A stretch of DNA of 64,000 nucleotides from Lunularia cruciata. Taxonomy: Eukaryota; Streptophyta; Marchantiopsida; Lunulariales; Lunulariaceae. The position numbers and the translations under genes were made by a program. This document shows positions 33,425 through 45,999 of the stretch, in pieces; position 1 is the stretch's first letter; each line of letters opens with the position of its first letter. The notes below the pieces were generated by a model that was given only the letters and a program-made list of their open reading frames with translations, ran no database searches and was not told the DNA's origin. The stretch covers positions 19,840,001 to 19,904,000 of the forward strand of contig OX419757.1 of NCBI GenBank assembly GCA_948567375.1. Reading direction: 5' to 3'.

Positions 33425-33930
33425 TGTAAAAGACCAAGGAGAGAAATAGGAGAATGGAAGATGGAAGTGAAGGATCACATTGAGATTCTTGAATGAGAGA
33501 AACTCCAAGGCCTAGCATGAACTTAGGCTTTGGTATTGGACAAGGAAACACACAAGGCTCTTGAGGAGCTTATCAAGAAACTTCTTGAAAGTTGCCTTCT
33601 TAGAGTGCAAGCCAAGCTAATGGGGAAGCTTTTCAAGAAGCTTTCTTCTAGAACCAGCCTACTTTGTGTGTAAGCTACACTATTTAGGACTTCCTAAGAA
33701 ACTTCCTTCTAGAAGCCAACTACTTGGCATGCAAGCTAAGCTAGCCAAGAAGCTTCTCAAGATGTTTCTTCCTAGAAGTCACCACTTGGCATGCACATTA
33801 CCCAGTACTTTGAAGGTATCAAGTAGTATTCTAGATGCTTCTAGAATATTCTTATAATTCTTGGCTAATTTGGTCTATTTGCTATTTTGTTAATCTTGAC
33901 TAATTCATTAGTAACCTCCATATTGTTATA
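33425..33930 (-). repeat. 5' LTR-2 of element C
   Basis: 506 bp; on the plus strand it runs from TGTAAAAGACCAAGGAGAG to CCTCCATATTGTTATA, the reverse complement of LTR-2. Palindromic AAGCTT/TTCTAGAA motifs are prominent at 33610-33780. Confidence 0.88.
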
Positions 33931-36504
33931 GTGATCCAAGGTGGATTATGTAGCAAATGGAGTAAGACAAATACCAAGAACAAGAAGGCCATGGAAGGGA
34001 AGGTTGATATAAGAGAATCTAAATAAAACTAAGGAGATCAATGAGGAAGAGACCATAGAGATTGTTCTTCTCATAGATGTGGTAGAATCTTAGCAAGATC
34101 TTGCAACAATAGCACCAAGAGCACCCCAAAAGAAAAAGCAAAGAACCCAAGAGTTTTCCAAAAGGCCTCAAGTCTAAAGCTTATGCCCAAATACTTTAAG
34201 GAAAGCACCATCTACCTAAACCACAAGAAATAATTAGGAAACTCAAGAAATGAAGTAGAAGATAGTTGCCACCCAATTAATGTAATAGTTTCATTTATGC
34301 TTAAGTAAGTGCTTAATGAGTATTTAAGATGTAATTAATGTAAATAACCAACAAGTCAATCCCTTGAGTGTTAGAAGTGATGGTAGGCAAGTGGGATGCA
34401 ATCAAAATAAGATGATGGGAAGGCTTCTAGACATGATATATGACCATCCTTGAGTAGTGGACCTCAAAGCCAAGAAATATAAAATATAATTACCAATAGA
34501 TAATGAGTTATTAAGAGAGTAGACCATCCTCAAGTATAGATAATCTTGACTAATTATAACAAATATAGCAAGAAGAGAAAGAAGGAAATGTGCCAAACTT
34601 CACTCTTTTCAATTTCTAAGGCTTAAAGTGTGATCTGATACTCTATGCAAATTGACTTCTCCATGCAAATCCTAGTTGGTTCCTAATTCCAAGTGGTATG
34701 AGTGAGCACACTTGCTGGTCAAGACAATAGATTTATAGAGAGATACATCTCTATGCATAATCAATATGTAGTTTGAACAGTAGCCTTGGACCCAATTTTA
34801 CTCTAGTTGGTTTTTGGATCCCAAGATTAGCCTAGTAATCTTGAGCAAAGTTTTCAACCTTTGGATGCCCTATTGTACTTGGAGTTGGAAATTCATCTTT
34901 TATTTAGTAAATACACTCACTAGACCTTTCCAATTCACCTCTTGGTTCTTGTATGTATTGATCATTCGTGTATATAAATTGATGTTAGGTACTTAGTGGA
35001 CTTTAGCCAAGTTCAAGTTAAGGACTAAACATATGAGGGAGAATCTAGAGAGAGTCCATATGAGAGATTAACTCAAGTTAATACCAATCTATCTACATTT
35101 GGCTAAAAGAGGGAAGGGAGCTAAGAGTGGTCAAGAGACATGGTCCTATGTGCTAAATCACTCAAGCCTATAACAAAATTCAAGGGAGAACCATTGGTTC
35201 AAAGCATGGAGGGTGTTCCTTGAGACTAAATTGATACCTTGACCCAGAAGAAACTCAAATGGTTACAATTCTAAAACCAAGAAGGTGAGAGAGTTGGGGG
35301 GTGAGTTAGTCCATGTTGTGGTCTTAGGTTTTTAATATAGTACCTAAGGCGTGGATAGGATGAGATGCAAGACTGTAAATTTGATATATATTTGTAGTAG
35401 AATGGTGTAGTCTATGAACCATGAAGATAGAGGGAAGTTTTTGACCAAGGTCTACTCCATGATCAGGACCATTGGTGGAGATTGGAGGTGAAAGTATCAC
35501 AGGACCAAAGCTCTAGCAAATTTAAGGTTTAGCTTAAGGATGCAAAACTAATTGAAGAGCAGCCAGGTGGGTGGAAGGTAAGAGGGCTTCACATCGCTGG
35601 TCATTGTAAAGCTAGCTTGTGGCTCTAGGTAATTAAGAGATCATTCCTCCTTCTTAAGGATAGAGATAGTGTGATGAGAGTGATCAAGCCTATTAACCCA
35701 AGGTGAGCAAAGCTTGCAATCTCACATTCAGAACCTGACTCCCTCTATGATTTGGAATGTTTATGTCTAAGTCTTGTTTAGTGTTTAGGTATAATTTTAG
35801 CAAACTTTGGAATGAGAATGTAGAAGAATACCTGATGACATCTATGATAGATTTGGATTGTTACCAAAGTTGGTACTTATAGGCCCTTAACTTACTCCCA
35901 TTTTGGGAAATATTTTGTTTAGAGTTCTTTTTTGTGAGTGCGTTAGTTGCATGTCTTTCTAAGAGCATTCCTAGAGTGCAATAGAGGTTAATAAAACTAT
36001 CTTCCTTTAATCAATGAATCTCTTGAGTGCTTTCTTGCTCAAAAGAGCATGCACTTGACTTCATTTGGATTCAAAACATGCAATGAACAAAGGATTTTAT
36101 TTAGGTCCAAGGAAGTTTTATTATAGAAAGTTATTTGTTGCAACAAGGTATAGATTCTTCATGCCAAAACCCATCATCCAATTGAGCCTAAAATTTAAAA
36201 TTGTTAACAAAATGACTTTTAGATGCATTCTTATCCTACATTAAGCCCTTGTTTTGAGGTAGTTGAGGATACTTCTAAAACTAAGTTCTCTACCATAACA
36301 TGACTCTGTTCAAGGATAAGTTTCTACCCAAGAGGTTAAACATGTTATAGTAAAGAACTAATTTTTGATACTTCTCTTTATATCCATCCATTTTTTAACC
36401 ATATATTTGTATGATGAACATATTTCCTAACAAAATATTACAATTGGATCAATACTAAGTTGTTACAAAGGCTACAAATCTAACACAATATTAAGATTCA
36501 AGTC
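33931..36504. other. No gene recognised
   Basis: Only short, broken, Lys-rich plus-strand frames near 33960-34230. I see no LTR, RT or integrase landmark. The DNA may be old retroelement sequence; nothing is assignable. Confidence 0.4.
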
Positions 36505-36704
36505 ATTTTTTGCTAGATAACTCAATGAGAGATATAGTTGCAAATGAAATCATGATGAGTACTTCCTCATCCCTAGTTTATATATTTGAATACCTACACA
36601 CTTAATTTACTAATAATTAGAGTAACTTAATTTACTAAACAACTTGATCCAATAGCTAACCAAGGATTCACTCAAATGTATTATCCTTGGACTATAGAAC
36701 AAAC
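36505..36704 (-). mobile_element. LTR-3 fragment, inverted
   Basis: Matches the 3' part of LTR-3: CTCAATGAGAGATATAG, GATGAGTACTTCCTCA(T)CCC, TAGTTTATATATTTG and ATCCTTGGACTATAG. It is cut at about 36704, where LTR-4 begins. Confidence 0.7.
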
Positions 36705-37780
36705 TACTATCAAATAGTTAAAAAGGAGCCAAGTCTAAAGCAAGAATTTTCTTCTATGGGAATAAACTAGATTCAAGAAGGAGACATGTTGCAAGATCTG
36801 ATTGTGTGAGATGTGGGAGTAGAGCCATCTATGGGCCTAGTAAGTGGAGTTGTAGGAGAACTCCTCTACAAGATGTACACTAGTGCAGGATGAGCACTCT
36901 ATGGGGCAATACATTAAGGAAGTAATTGGGTAGGTAATTAAAGCAAAGATGGCACTTTGATAATGTAAGAGTTGTAATCTATTAAAGATGAAGTATTTGG
37001 AGCCAATTGGTATTAATGGTGGTAATGCAAGGAGGAGATGATGGCCATAGTAGAAGCAATATTAGGAGAAAGAATATTATTTGTAGGGTGAGGATTCCTA
37101 GTACATAAATTAGCTCTTTCCACTTGGTGAGGGTTTGTCCACCCTACATTGTAACCATCATTCTTTGTAATCCAAGAGTGGGAGGTTGTGGTTTGTCTTT
37201 TGTCTTCAAGGGGGAACCCTGTTTAGATTGAGTCAAGTGTTTTTGTTGAGTTTCTTATGTAATAGTTGGGTCCATGGCTAAAGTGAATACCAATTGTGGT
37301 TGTAAGAAGTTCTAGTTGTAACTCTTTATAGGCTTAGTTGAGTGTCAAATATTATAAAGAAATAATTCTATATGTTGATGTTTTGAGTGTTGAGTCCCCT
37401 TTCAATTCTTGAATGTGTATTATGCATAGGTGATGCTCCTTGTTGCACTCATTGCAGTCTTGTCTAGATTATAAAGTGTTCACAAGTACTACCCTTAGCA
37501 TCCCATTACTTATCCAAAGAGTGACAACTAAGGAAGTCAAAAGACTCATAGGGAGAGGGACTTGCGAGTCAATTCTTAGGTTAAGTGTCTAAGTGTTAAC
37601 CTTGTCCCATAGTTGAGCTAGGGTCACTATTGGATCTATGCCAAAAGGCCATTACAGGAACTCTACCCACGGATCACTATGGGATCTCTTGCCCGCATAT
37701 GGTTTTGGGAACTGATGCCCATGATCCATGATAGGATTGTCTTGTACTTCTCCCACAATGTAGCATCTTATACCTTGACT
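36705..37780 (+). repeat. LTR-4, left copy
   Basis: About 1.07 kb, matched to 48111-49137: TTAAAAAGGAGC near the start, TAAGGAAGTAATTG, AGAGTTGTAATCTATTAAAG, GTTTGTCCACC, CATCATTCTTTGTAATCCAA, GGTTGTAAGAAGTT, TATATGTTGATGTT and GATTGTCTTGTACTTC. Similarity ends at TACCTTGA. Exact termini are uncertain. Confidence 0.7.
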
Positions 37781-40617
37781 TATATGGTATACACATTTTT
37801 TTAATGAGTTTCAAAGAAGTGTATTGTTGAAACCAAATTGCAGCCCAATGAAGAAGAAAAGAGGAGAATTGTGTGTTTGGAGTAGAACTAAAGAAGTCAA
37901 CTTTGGGTCAAAGGCAGAAGTCTTTGGATCTCACTTATGGGGTGGTAGACTTGAAGTAAGGCTACTTTGTATTTGGAGGCTCAACCCGATCCAAAGAATT
38001 TGTAACAAATTTTCTTTGGGTCATGCAAAAAGGTACAATCAAGGAAATGGCTGAGTCATGAGAAGGATAATTTTAGAGTGACAAGAAAAAAACACACCAA
38101 ATCTTTGATATTTGATTGCAAATTGACTGAAGAATGGTTGCATCATGGAGTACTATAAAATTAAGACTTCATTGAGGGAAATCTGAAATGTCAAGAAGAT
38201 ATCCTATTCCTCTTAGTAGTTGTCCCAAAGGAATGCATGTCACAAGGCCAAACAAGAGTGTTATTTTCCAAAGACCCAAGGGAGTTAGAATCATGCTTCC
38301 AAGAGTGGAGATAGTGTTCCAACAACCTAGAATTTGTGAGCACATGATGCCAAAGAAGGGTGGTAGGAAGAGCTCCTCACTCATGGTGAGAAGCCTAGCA
38401 ATTTGGAGGTTAGATGTAGAAGCACTGATCAAATCCTTGAATAAACTTTGGATCACATTTCTAGCCTAGAACTAGAATGTGAGTTTTCCAAGATTCATGG
38501 GTGAGATAATTGCAAGCAATTGTGAGGATGGTCCCAAAGTAGTAGGGAAGAGAAGTAATCCGGCTTGATGGATAGAGTTGGATTGGAGGTTAGTCATGGG
38601 AAAAGAAGCAAGGGATGAGGCCAAACTCACCTTCTATTAGAAGGGTGAGGCTTCAAAAGAAACCGCAAAAGCAAGAAATTCCTTCATCACTCTCTATCAC
38701 AACAATGGTTATAGGGTGGATATCTACTAGGACTCAATAAGGTGAAGTATCATTGGGGCTTTGATGGTGATGTTCAAACCAAAGTGAACCATGTATGTGA
38801 TGATGAATCAGGTGGTGTTCTTTCATCAAATGTTTGCAGAAAAAAGGTGAATTGTGCAAAGTGCTTTCACTAGTGAACAAGACAAATGATTGTAAATTGA
38901 AGGATGGGTATGCCACCCCACTACTTCACACCATTTGCATCACATTTTTATTTGGGGTTAAACTTGCTAACAAAAAAGGAGAAACAAAGAACGGTTTCAC
39001 ATTTCTACCCATATTTGTGTCAAGAGACGGAAGCATATGAGCAACATTATATCCTGCAAATTTGAGCAAGCAATGAACACTTTGCCATGACAAGAAAAAA
39101 GAAGATCACGGCAGTGACCATTCCAAAGATAAAGAAGCGGAATAGATCCTTAGAGGTGGTGTAACTTATTCAGCCGTGGAAAACAAGAAGATTGAACCCA
39201 AGAGGCAAGGTAGTGATGATGGACCTATCTTTAGTTCCATGCAGCAATTGATTGTATGGAAGGACAAGATGCCCCATGTTTGGAATTACTTGCGGTGGAG
39301 ATGGAAGAAGAGCAAATAGAAGAACCAAGGTTGGTGTTCCAAAGGGGAGTGAGGTCAAAGAGTAGACTACAACTAGGTCCAAGTTGAGTGAAAGAAGGTC
39401 CAAGTCGAGTGAAAGAAGAAGATGGTAACTTGGAGGAGGTTAATGTGAAGATACAAAAATCATGAATTTAAGGTAAGACACCAAGGGAGGATTTTCCTAT
39501 CAAAGCCAAGTACAAAAACCACAAGGACAAGGTGAAAGAGTTCAATAGGGTAGAGTATTTGTCCGTAATTGTCTATCCTTTGTTATTACATTTGAAGAAG
39601 AAGGAGAGAATGCAGAAAGATCATCCAAAGATAAAGGATGGGTTGTAGGTGATGAAGTATCTCAACAAAGAAGCTCAAGATTTGAAGGAGAAATTAACCC
39701 AAAGAGAAAAAGAAGCTCAAGAACTTTGGATGGATGTGGTACTTAGAAAAAAACTTTTGATAACTTGCAGGAGAGTTTTGAAAAGTGCATAAGAGATCTT
39801 GACTATCAAGCCAAAGAATTGAAGCATCAAAAGGCAACATTCAAAAAAATGAAAAGAAAAGTTGATGAAGTGTGCATTGAAGTGATACACTCAAAAGCCA
39901 TCACAACAATAATGGCGCAAGAGTTGGAGGGTTTAAGATTGAGTGCAACAAAGAAAATCAAGCATGGCAAATAGAGTTGACAAGTAGAAATCAAGAGGAG
40001 GATCTAGTAAGAAGTGCATAAGCCCAGATTGCTCAATATGTAGAGGAGAAGGAAGCTTTGAATGTTGAGTACAAAGACAAATTGCAAATGTATGTGAAGA
40101 GTTGAAGGTAGAGAGAACTTGTGGGTATACATCAGAATCAATAGGAGAATCCATTGGTGATGTTGAGTACAAAGCAAAAGGAAAGTTGGAAGAAGCAAAG
40201 ACTACATGAGTTGAAGTTGTCAATGCAAGAGACAAGGAAGAGAAAAGCAAAGGACTCTAAATTGAATAATCTTTTAATTTGCTTGAGAGAAAGAGTAGAT
40301 AGGAAGATGTTAGAAGTAGGAGATAATGTTTGTCTCAAATTAGATTTAGATAAACTTTGGAGTAGTGTGAAGGAAGAACCTAAGTGTGAGGTAGTAGAGG
40401 TAGGAGTGCAGGTGTCTTTGGGTGAGATATCAGAGATGTCTAAAGAAGTTAGAGTAGAAAAGGAGAATGTAGTTAGATTCAATATGGTTTTAGTTGTAGT
40501 CCAGACTGAAGACCAAGTAGAAGAAGCAATAGAAGTTAGATCCAAAGTAGAGGATAAAAGTATAGGAACATCAAGTATAGAAGCCAAAGTAGAGGCAAAC
40601 ATCAGATTGGATTAGTA
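37781..40617 (+). pseudogene. Block U2: basic domain and coiled-coil ORF
   Basis: Uninterrupted homologue of U1. The basic domain is open at 38188-38469 (93 codons) with SRRYPIPL, GVRIMLPR, VFQQPRI and GGRKSSS. The following region 38480-38820 shows the site where element B inserted in U1. The coiled-coil part occupies 39600-40617; its best open stretch is 40154-40615 (153 codons) with LRERVDRKMLEVGDNVCLKL and repeated EV-V-V-Q heptads, and stop codons at 40616-40621. Family unknown. Conservation of order over 3 kb in two decayed copies argues for a once-functional protein of an LTR element. Confidence 0.5.
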
Positions 40618-41405
40618 ACAAATTTGAGATTTGAAGAGGGAGATATGAAGAAGCACAATGTCATTTTAGATCTATAGGTTGGTAAAGTAGAAGTTGAAAC
40701 AATATATATTTAGATAACTACCGGAGTGCTTTGCCTAAAGGAAGCATTTGGAGAGTTATGTCATTCAATATTCATATGTTTGAAGTTGAGTAAAGCAAAG
40801 TGCTATAACTTAGTGCTTGTTGTTTCAACTTAATTTCAAGTATCAATCTTGTGTGTGTTTGTGAGTGTTTGGAGAAGTTCAAATTGCAAATCAGTGTTTT
40901 GGATGTTGAATTTTTTAGCTCTAATGCTTATTTTGTGTGTTTGATCCTAAGTGGGTAGCAATCAAGGCAATGCCTTGATGAATCTATGAAAATTTGTAGT
41001 GTTGGTAGTATTTTGCATTTGTGATCATAGTGTTTGATTGATGCATAACAACTTTGATTGAAGAATTTATGCCTTTAGTGGAGAGGTGGAACACAATTCT
41101 GAGGCAAAGTTGCTTCATGGTGAAGTAACCTTCTTCAAGAAATTGAATCATCGCAATTAGGATTGATTTGGAAAGATATGATAAATTGTGATTATAGGTG
41201 TTGTTAATTTGTGCCAAGATTGCAAATTGAGCACTTGCCACTCTCTTTTGGGTGTGGTTTCTACCAAAGAGATCTAAAGAAGCAATCAAGAAGAACTTCT
41301 TTGTTACTTTTATTTTTTATTTGACCGTTTCTGACCAATACCTCTATCGGTACAAAGGATACTTATTGATTGCAGCAAAAGTGATACTTGTTGGGTTGTC
41401 ATAAC
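40618..41405 (+). repeat. Non-coding tail of block U2 (LTR-like)
   Basis: Matches 12600-13345. Shared words: AGTTGAGTAAAGCAAAGTGC, TATAACTTAGTGCTTGTTGT, TGGAACACAATT(C/T)TGAGGCA and GCAAAAGTGATACTTG. Similarity stops after GTTGTC at about 41400. In this copy a gag relic follows; in U1 a protease relic follows. Confidence 0.55.
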
Positions 41406-41525
41406 CTACATGATTGGACTAACCAGCCAGGATTTTTGGTGGCATTGCAAGCTGACATGTATGTCCTCTCCATCCCATTCTATAACTTGTTCAGGCCATG
41501 CTTATTTACAATGACCCACTAAGAC

Positions 41526-41828
41526 ATGGCTATTTTTAGTGTAGTGGAAGAACTACTTCCCATCTTTTCAAGCAAGATTTTTTCCAATTTGGGAGAAGCA
41601 TTACCTCATGTGCCCTCAAATAAATCTCTTAGTTTTGGAGAAGCACTACCTCTTGTCTCTACAAGTCCTACTAATCCCAATTCAAAGGAAGCATTACCTC
41701 TTTTGTTTATAAGCACACTTTTAAATCTCCAAAGTCAGGCTTTGCTTCCATTCATGGTAAGCACTTTTTACCCAAGGAAATCCATCTACCTTGGCATCAC
41801 ACCTTGTGGTTATGCAAGTATCATATAA
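41526..41828 (+). pseudogene. ORF with repeated EALPL peptides
   Basis: A 100-codon open stretch with a degenerate repeat: LGEALPHVPS, FGEALPLVST, SKEALPLLFI and QALLPFMVS, underlaid by the DNA word GGAGAAGCAYTACCTC. It lies just before the gag relic and may be the N-terminal part of that gag. No family recognised. Confidence 0.35.
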
Positions 41829-41839
41829 TTTAACATGTT

Positions 41840-42640
41840 GCCCTTGTAGCTACCATTGCAATGGCATCAACTCTAGGAGGAGAAAACAATCATATACCCC
41901 TTGGAATAGCAAAGGTCATAGGGCAAGAAGATTTTGAATCATTCCTTTGGATATTTAAAAATGTCTATATGGCATGAAATATCATGAATGATATTGCCAT
42001 AGCACAAGAAATAGGCCAATATTTTGTTACCATCATGCAATATTGGTTTAGTGGCTTAACCCCTACCACAAGAACAAGTTATGCATTGATACAAGCAAAA
42101 GGGGAACAAGAATACATTTTTCCAAGGCAACAAGAACAACTAAAGGACAAGATAAATAGACTCCACAAGGTACACAATGAAACCATGCAAGTATTTATTC
42201 AATGATTTCAATGCATATCATCAATGATTACACCAGCTCTAGATCCTATTATGGCTCTCAATTGGTTTTAGGATGTGGTATATGAGGTATCTTGAAATTA
42301 CTTGTTTATAACAAAGCTACTACTCTACCTCAAGCATTCAAGGAGGTCATTTTTGGGCTCAAGCTAGCAAGCTAGACATAGCCTTATTGGACTTTTACTT
42401 TATAATACCAAGATTTGAAGGGAATGTAATGCACAACCCCTAAATTATTACTTAGGGACTCCAATAGCCAAGTTACTTATATGAAAGAACTCCTATAATT
42501 GTGTTGACTCAATACATAATACCCCAACCAATACCCATATACAATCATATGCACATAACAATGCATCTAATTACTCTTCTAACTCTTCTAACCCTACAAG
42601 AACTTACCATTTCCATAGCTACCAATGTTTGCATAGCAAA
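41840..42640 (+). pseudogene. Element E gag relic
   Basis: Close relative of element A's gag. The text NDIAIAQEIGQYFVTIMQYW and SGLTPTTRTSYALI is open at 41984-42205 and continues PRQQEQLKDKINRLHKVHNE, as at 3843. A stop at 42203-42205 and frameshifts break it. The DNA after 42400 keeps weak similarity to 4130-4390. Confidence 0.65.
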
Positions 42641-42839
42641 TATCAAGATGGAAGACATCTTGGTAAAGTTGGAATGATTGGAGAATCTTCACTTAGCACA
42701 GCAGCCTCACCTATTGTGATAAGTTACACCAAGAGAAGGGTGTAACAATGTCCCCAATCTCAGCAAAGAAGAGAAAGAAGGTAAGGATTATGATGAAAAA
42801 GCCCATTTGCAATGGAAAGCTAGCAAAATTGGCTTAGGT

Positions 42840-44390
42840 GCTCCATTACCAAACGTAAGAAGGTGACAAGGGAAGCTCCAAGAAGCCCTACCAAGCACAA
42901 GCAACATGAGAGTGTAGATACCATCAACCTGGTGGATGATTCACCAAAACCCTATAGAAACATTCCCACTCCACTAGGGCAAAGGAAGGAAGAAGGAGGA
43001 TCTCCTCACAAGGAGGGAGGTAGCATCATCAACTTGATTTTGTTATTAAATGATGACATGAAATTTTTTGGCATGGAGGCTTCTTTACCATTAGTGTCCC
43101 CAAGGCATTTTTTATTTCCTATCTTGGAAGCCACTCCCATTTTTCACCTAATGTCCAAGGAAAGGCTGAGTAATTCATAGGACATTGATGCAAGACCAAG
43201 AGGCTACAAGAAGTAAATCTCACAAAACTGAACTAATTGGAGTTGTCTATCCAAGTCAAAGAATGCCCTTGCTAATAACTTAGTAATCAAGGAATACTAC
43301 AACCAATGGCTAGACAAACCTAGCCAAGCATGTAGTCTTGGGTTAGTATCTATATTAATGGAGCTAAGATGTGGACATTTTGCCCTTGGTGAAGTGCAGT
43401 CACTACGGGAAGAACATGAGTGTGTAGTATGGGAGAATTCTCATAAATCCCAAGAGGCAAACCTTGCTTAGATAAAGAAGAAGGCCAAGCAATAGAAGAA
43501 ATATTTCACCATTGGAAAAAACTTATGGGAGACACTAACTCAATTTCAAACTCTTCCAACCAACAAGGGAACTATCAATCAATAGTTTGAAGCCCAAAAG
43601 TTTAAGACCCAATAGCTAGAGGGAGATCTTTATACATTATAGGACCATGCATCCCATGAAAAGGAGTAATCTAAGGTAGCTATAGAGAGGATATGAGAAC
43701 TATCTACAATCATTGACACTTTTCACAAGGAGATGGATGAATTAAACTTGTCACAATTTGCATTAGAAGTAGAGGTCACAACTTTGGAGAAGGAAAAAAG
43801 AAACTAGGAGACATTGAAGGAAGTTTTGGAAGAAAACTAGCATCTAATTGGTTGACTATAAATAAGCTCACTTCAAAGAAGTTATGGTACTAGAAAGACC
43901 TTCTTGATTACAAGGAGAAAGGAGCAAGTAGAGGTTGAAGCATAATAGAAGTCAAGGAATGACCTCATGGTATAGAATCAGAAATTAGATTATAGAGTAA
44001 GCCAATTACTCCTTTTCATTAGTCATTGTAAATTTCTAGCTCCTTGGAGGAAGAAGACTCAAAAGCAAAAGATGAGCTTGATGATAATCAAGCAAGAGAT
44101 GAGCCGGAAGGATCTATAGGGAGTGGATCATTGAAAAGTGGACCCAAGAATGATAGAGCAGGTCCTTATGAGACATAATCTAGAGGTTATCCTAAAGGTG
44201 GGAGGGGAGTTCAATTACCTTGAACTCTTCAAAACCTCCTACTCCGGTGTAATACTTTGCCTTTCTTTCTTTAGGAACACACCTAGTTGGGGAGTTTATA
44301 GATCCAAGGTCATACGTAGACCAAGCAGCACTAATAATTTAAGTTTGATAGTTTGCCTAAACACAAGAACCTTCTCATCCTACTTCTAGT
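42840..44390 (+). pseudogene. Coiled-coil ORF relic in element E
   Basis: The open stretch 42863-43180 starts with a Lys/Pro-rich segment (SPTKHKQHESVDTINLVDD, GQRKEEGGSPHKEGG). Broken frames downstream to about 44000 are helical and charged: LREEHECVVWENSHKSQEAN, KEMDELNLSQFALEVEVTTL, ETLKEVLEEN. The composition suggests a long coiled-coil protein. I do not recognise it. It follows the gag relic, where pol would normally be. Confidence 0.4.
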
Positions 44391-45999
44391 TTTCCATCTA
44401 CCCAATAGAGAAGTAACAAGCAACCTAACCTACCATTACACACTCATATTCTACTACCCATCACTTCTAGTATAACCAAGGAGAAATACATAGCACACCT
44501 AGAAGGAAAGAATTACAATGCACAAACACCAATCCAAGCCAATTGGGCATACAAACAAGTATGCAAGCACAAAGAGGATCCAAAGACAAGAATTAAGCAA
44601 AAACTCTCCATGCTTTTGGTACAAATGAGCTTCAGGCTCTCCTTGCTCTATCCTCAAGCTTATTCCAATTTGTAATCAACTTGCATCCAATTTGTATTCC
44701 CTATGAGGAACTTCTATCTAGACATAAATGGGAATAATTTTTTTATGTAGCTTATATTTAGACTCAACAGAAAGCTTGTGAGATAAACTTTCAAATGATA
44801 TAAAGAAAATCTCAATATAACTCCTATAGCTCCTTTGACAAGAACTCAAACTTAGCCAAATCTTTTGGTAACTTCAACCCTAATTTTGAAAACCATAATT
44901 GGGGTTGCTCCTAATTCTTGGAAACTCTTCTCCAGAATTTTGTTGCCAAAATTACAAATTATCCTCACAAACACTCCAAAAACCTAAAATTTTCAATCAT
45001 AGAAACAATTGGAAGTATTGGTATTCAAATTTTTGCTGAAGATAGAAATACTACATTGGGGTTAAAAAAACATTTTTAATAAAGTTTGTTACCTCAATTC
45101 TTGTTATCTATAAACCCTAAGAAAGAAAAAATGTCTATAGTATTTGGTTATACTTCTATTAAAATCTCTATAAATTTTGAAGGCTTAATTCAATTCAAAT
45201 CCTTGGATTTGGATCAATTACCAAATTGGGCTAACTTGTAAGCTCTATAGACCTAGGTTTCTTGATCCAAGACCCTAAATTCACATAAAACCTTTTCATA
45301 CAGATGAGAAAACTATCCACAAAAAATACTAGAAACTTTCATGAGCTGATTCAAACCAAAACTTGGGAAATGACCAAAATCCCAAACCTAATCCCAATCT
45401 TCTGCCCAAACACTTAGATTCTAAAGCTCAAACTTCAATTGATCAGATCTGATTTGAGTTTGACTCAAAGTGGAATTTCACAAGCTTATTAATACCACCA
45501 CTTTGCTTCTCTCTAACCCTACCAACATATTGTGAAAAAATATGATAAAACTCCAAAAAATTTCCAATTTGTACATCAGGGTATGAAATTGACACTCCTT
45601 GCTTCAATTGAACATAAACTCCTCAAAATTTGATCAAATCTCATATTTTTTGTCTTCAAATCATAGTTTATTAGCTTTCTTCTCCAACTATGGTCTACCC
45701 TTCCCAAATGCCTTCCCAAACTCCATCCATCCTTGAAAACCTCTAGAATTCCTTGTTTGGATCCAATCCTTTGTAATTTTGTCACTTAGCCTCTTCTTTT
45801 TGACAATTTGACCCAACAACTCTTCCTTGAAGTCCTTTAACAAGATTTAGCTACTCTCCTTCTATAGTAGTACATAAATCAAGTGCCAAAATTGCTCATA
45901 ATTAAACACATGAAGAATGATCAGATCTGGACTTTCCATTATTGACTCCATGAATGCAGCTCCAAATTGCACTACCATCTAATCCCGAAGTTGATCTTA
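44391..45999. other. Unassigned; G-poor plus strand
   Basis: About 1.6 kb with strong strand asymmetry: the plus strand is rich in A and C and poor in G. Only one short minus-strand ORF (45576-45785). No domain or repeat partner was found in the window. It could be an untranslated region of element E. Confidence 0.4.

Larger units (their letters stand above)
31388..33930 (-). mobile_element. Element C: deletion derivative with LTR-2
   Basis: Minus-strand relative of element B. Its 5' LTR-2 (33930-33425) joins directly to RT at 33420, so primer site, gag and protease are gone. RT, RNase H and the integrase zinc domain follow, and the sequence then jumps into a 5'-truncated 3' LTR-2 (31720-31388), removing the integrase core and chromodomain. 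Total 2.5 kb. B lacks RT but keeps what C lacks. No target duplication is evident. Confidence 0.85.

Noticed and set aside
40138-40602. 154-codon minus-strand ORF
   Set aside because: It is the antisense shadow of the 153-codon coiled-coil ORF of block U2; its Ser/Leu/Thr-rich text is the complement of Glu/Lys codons.
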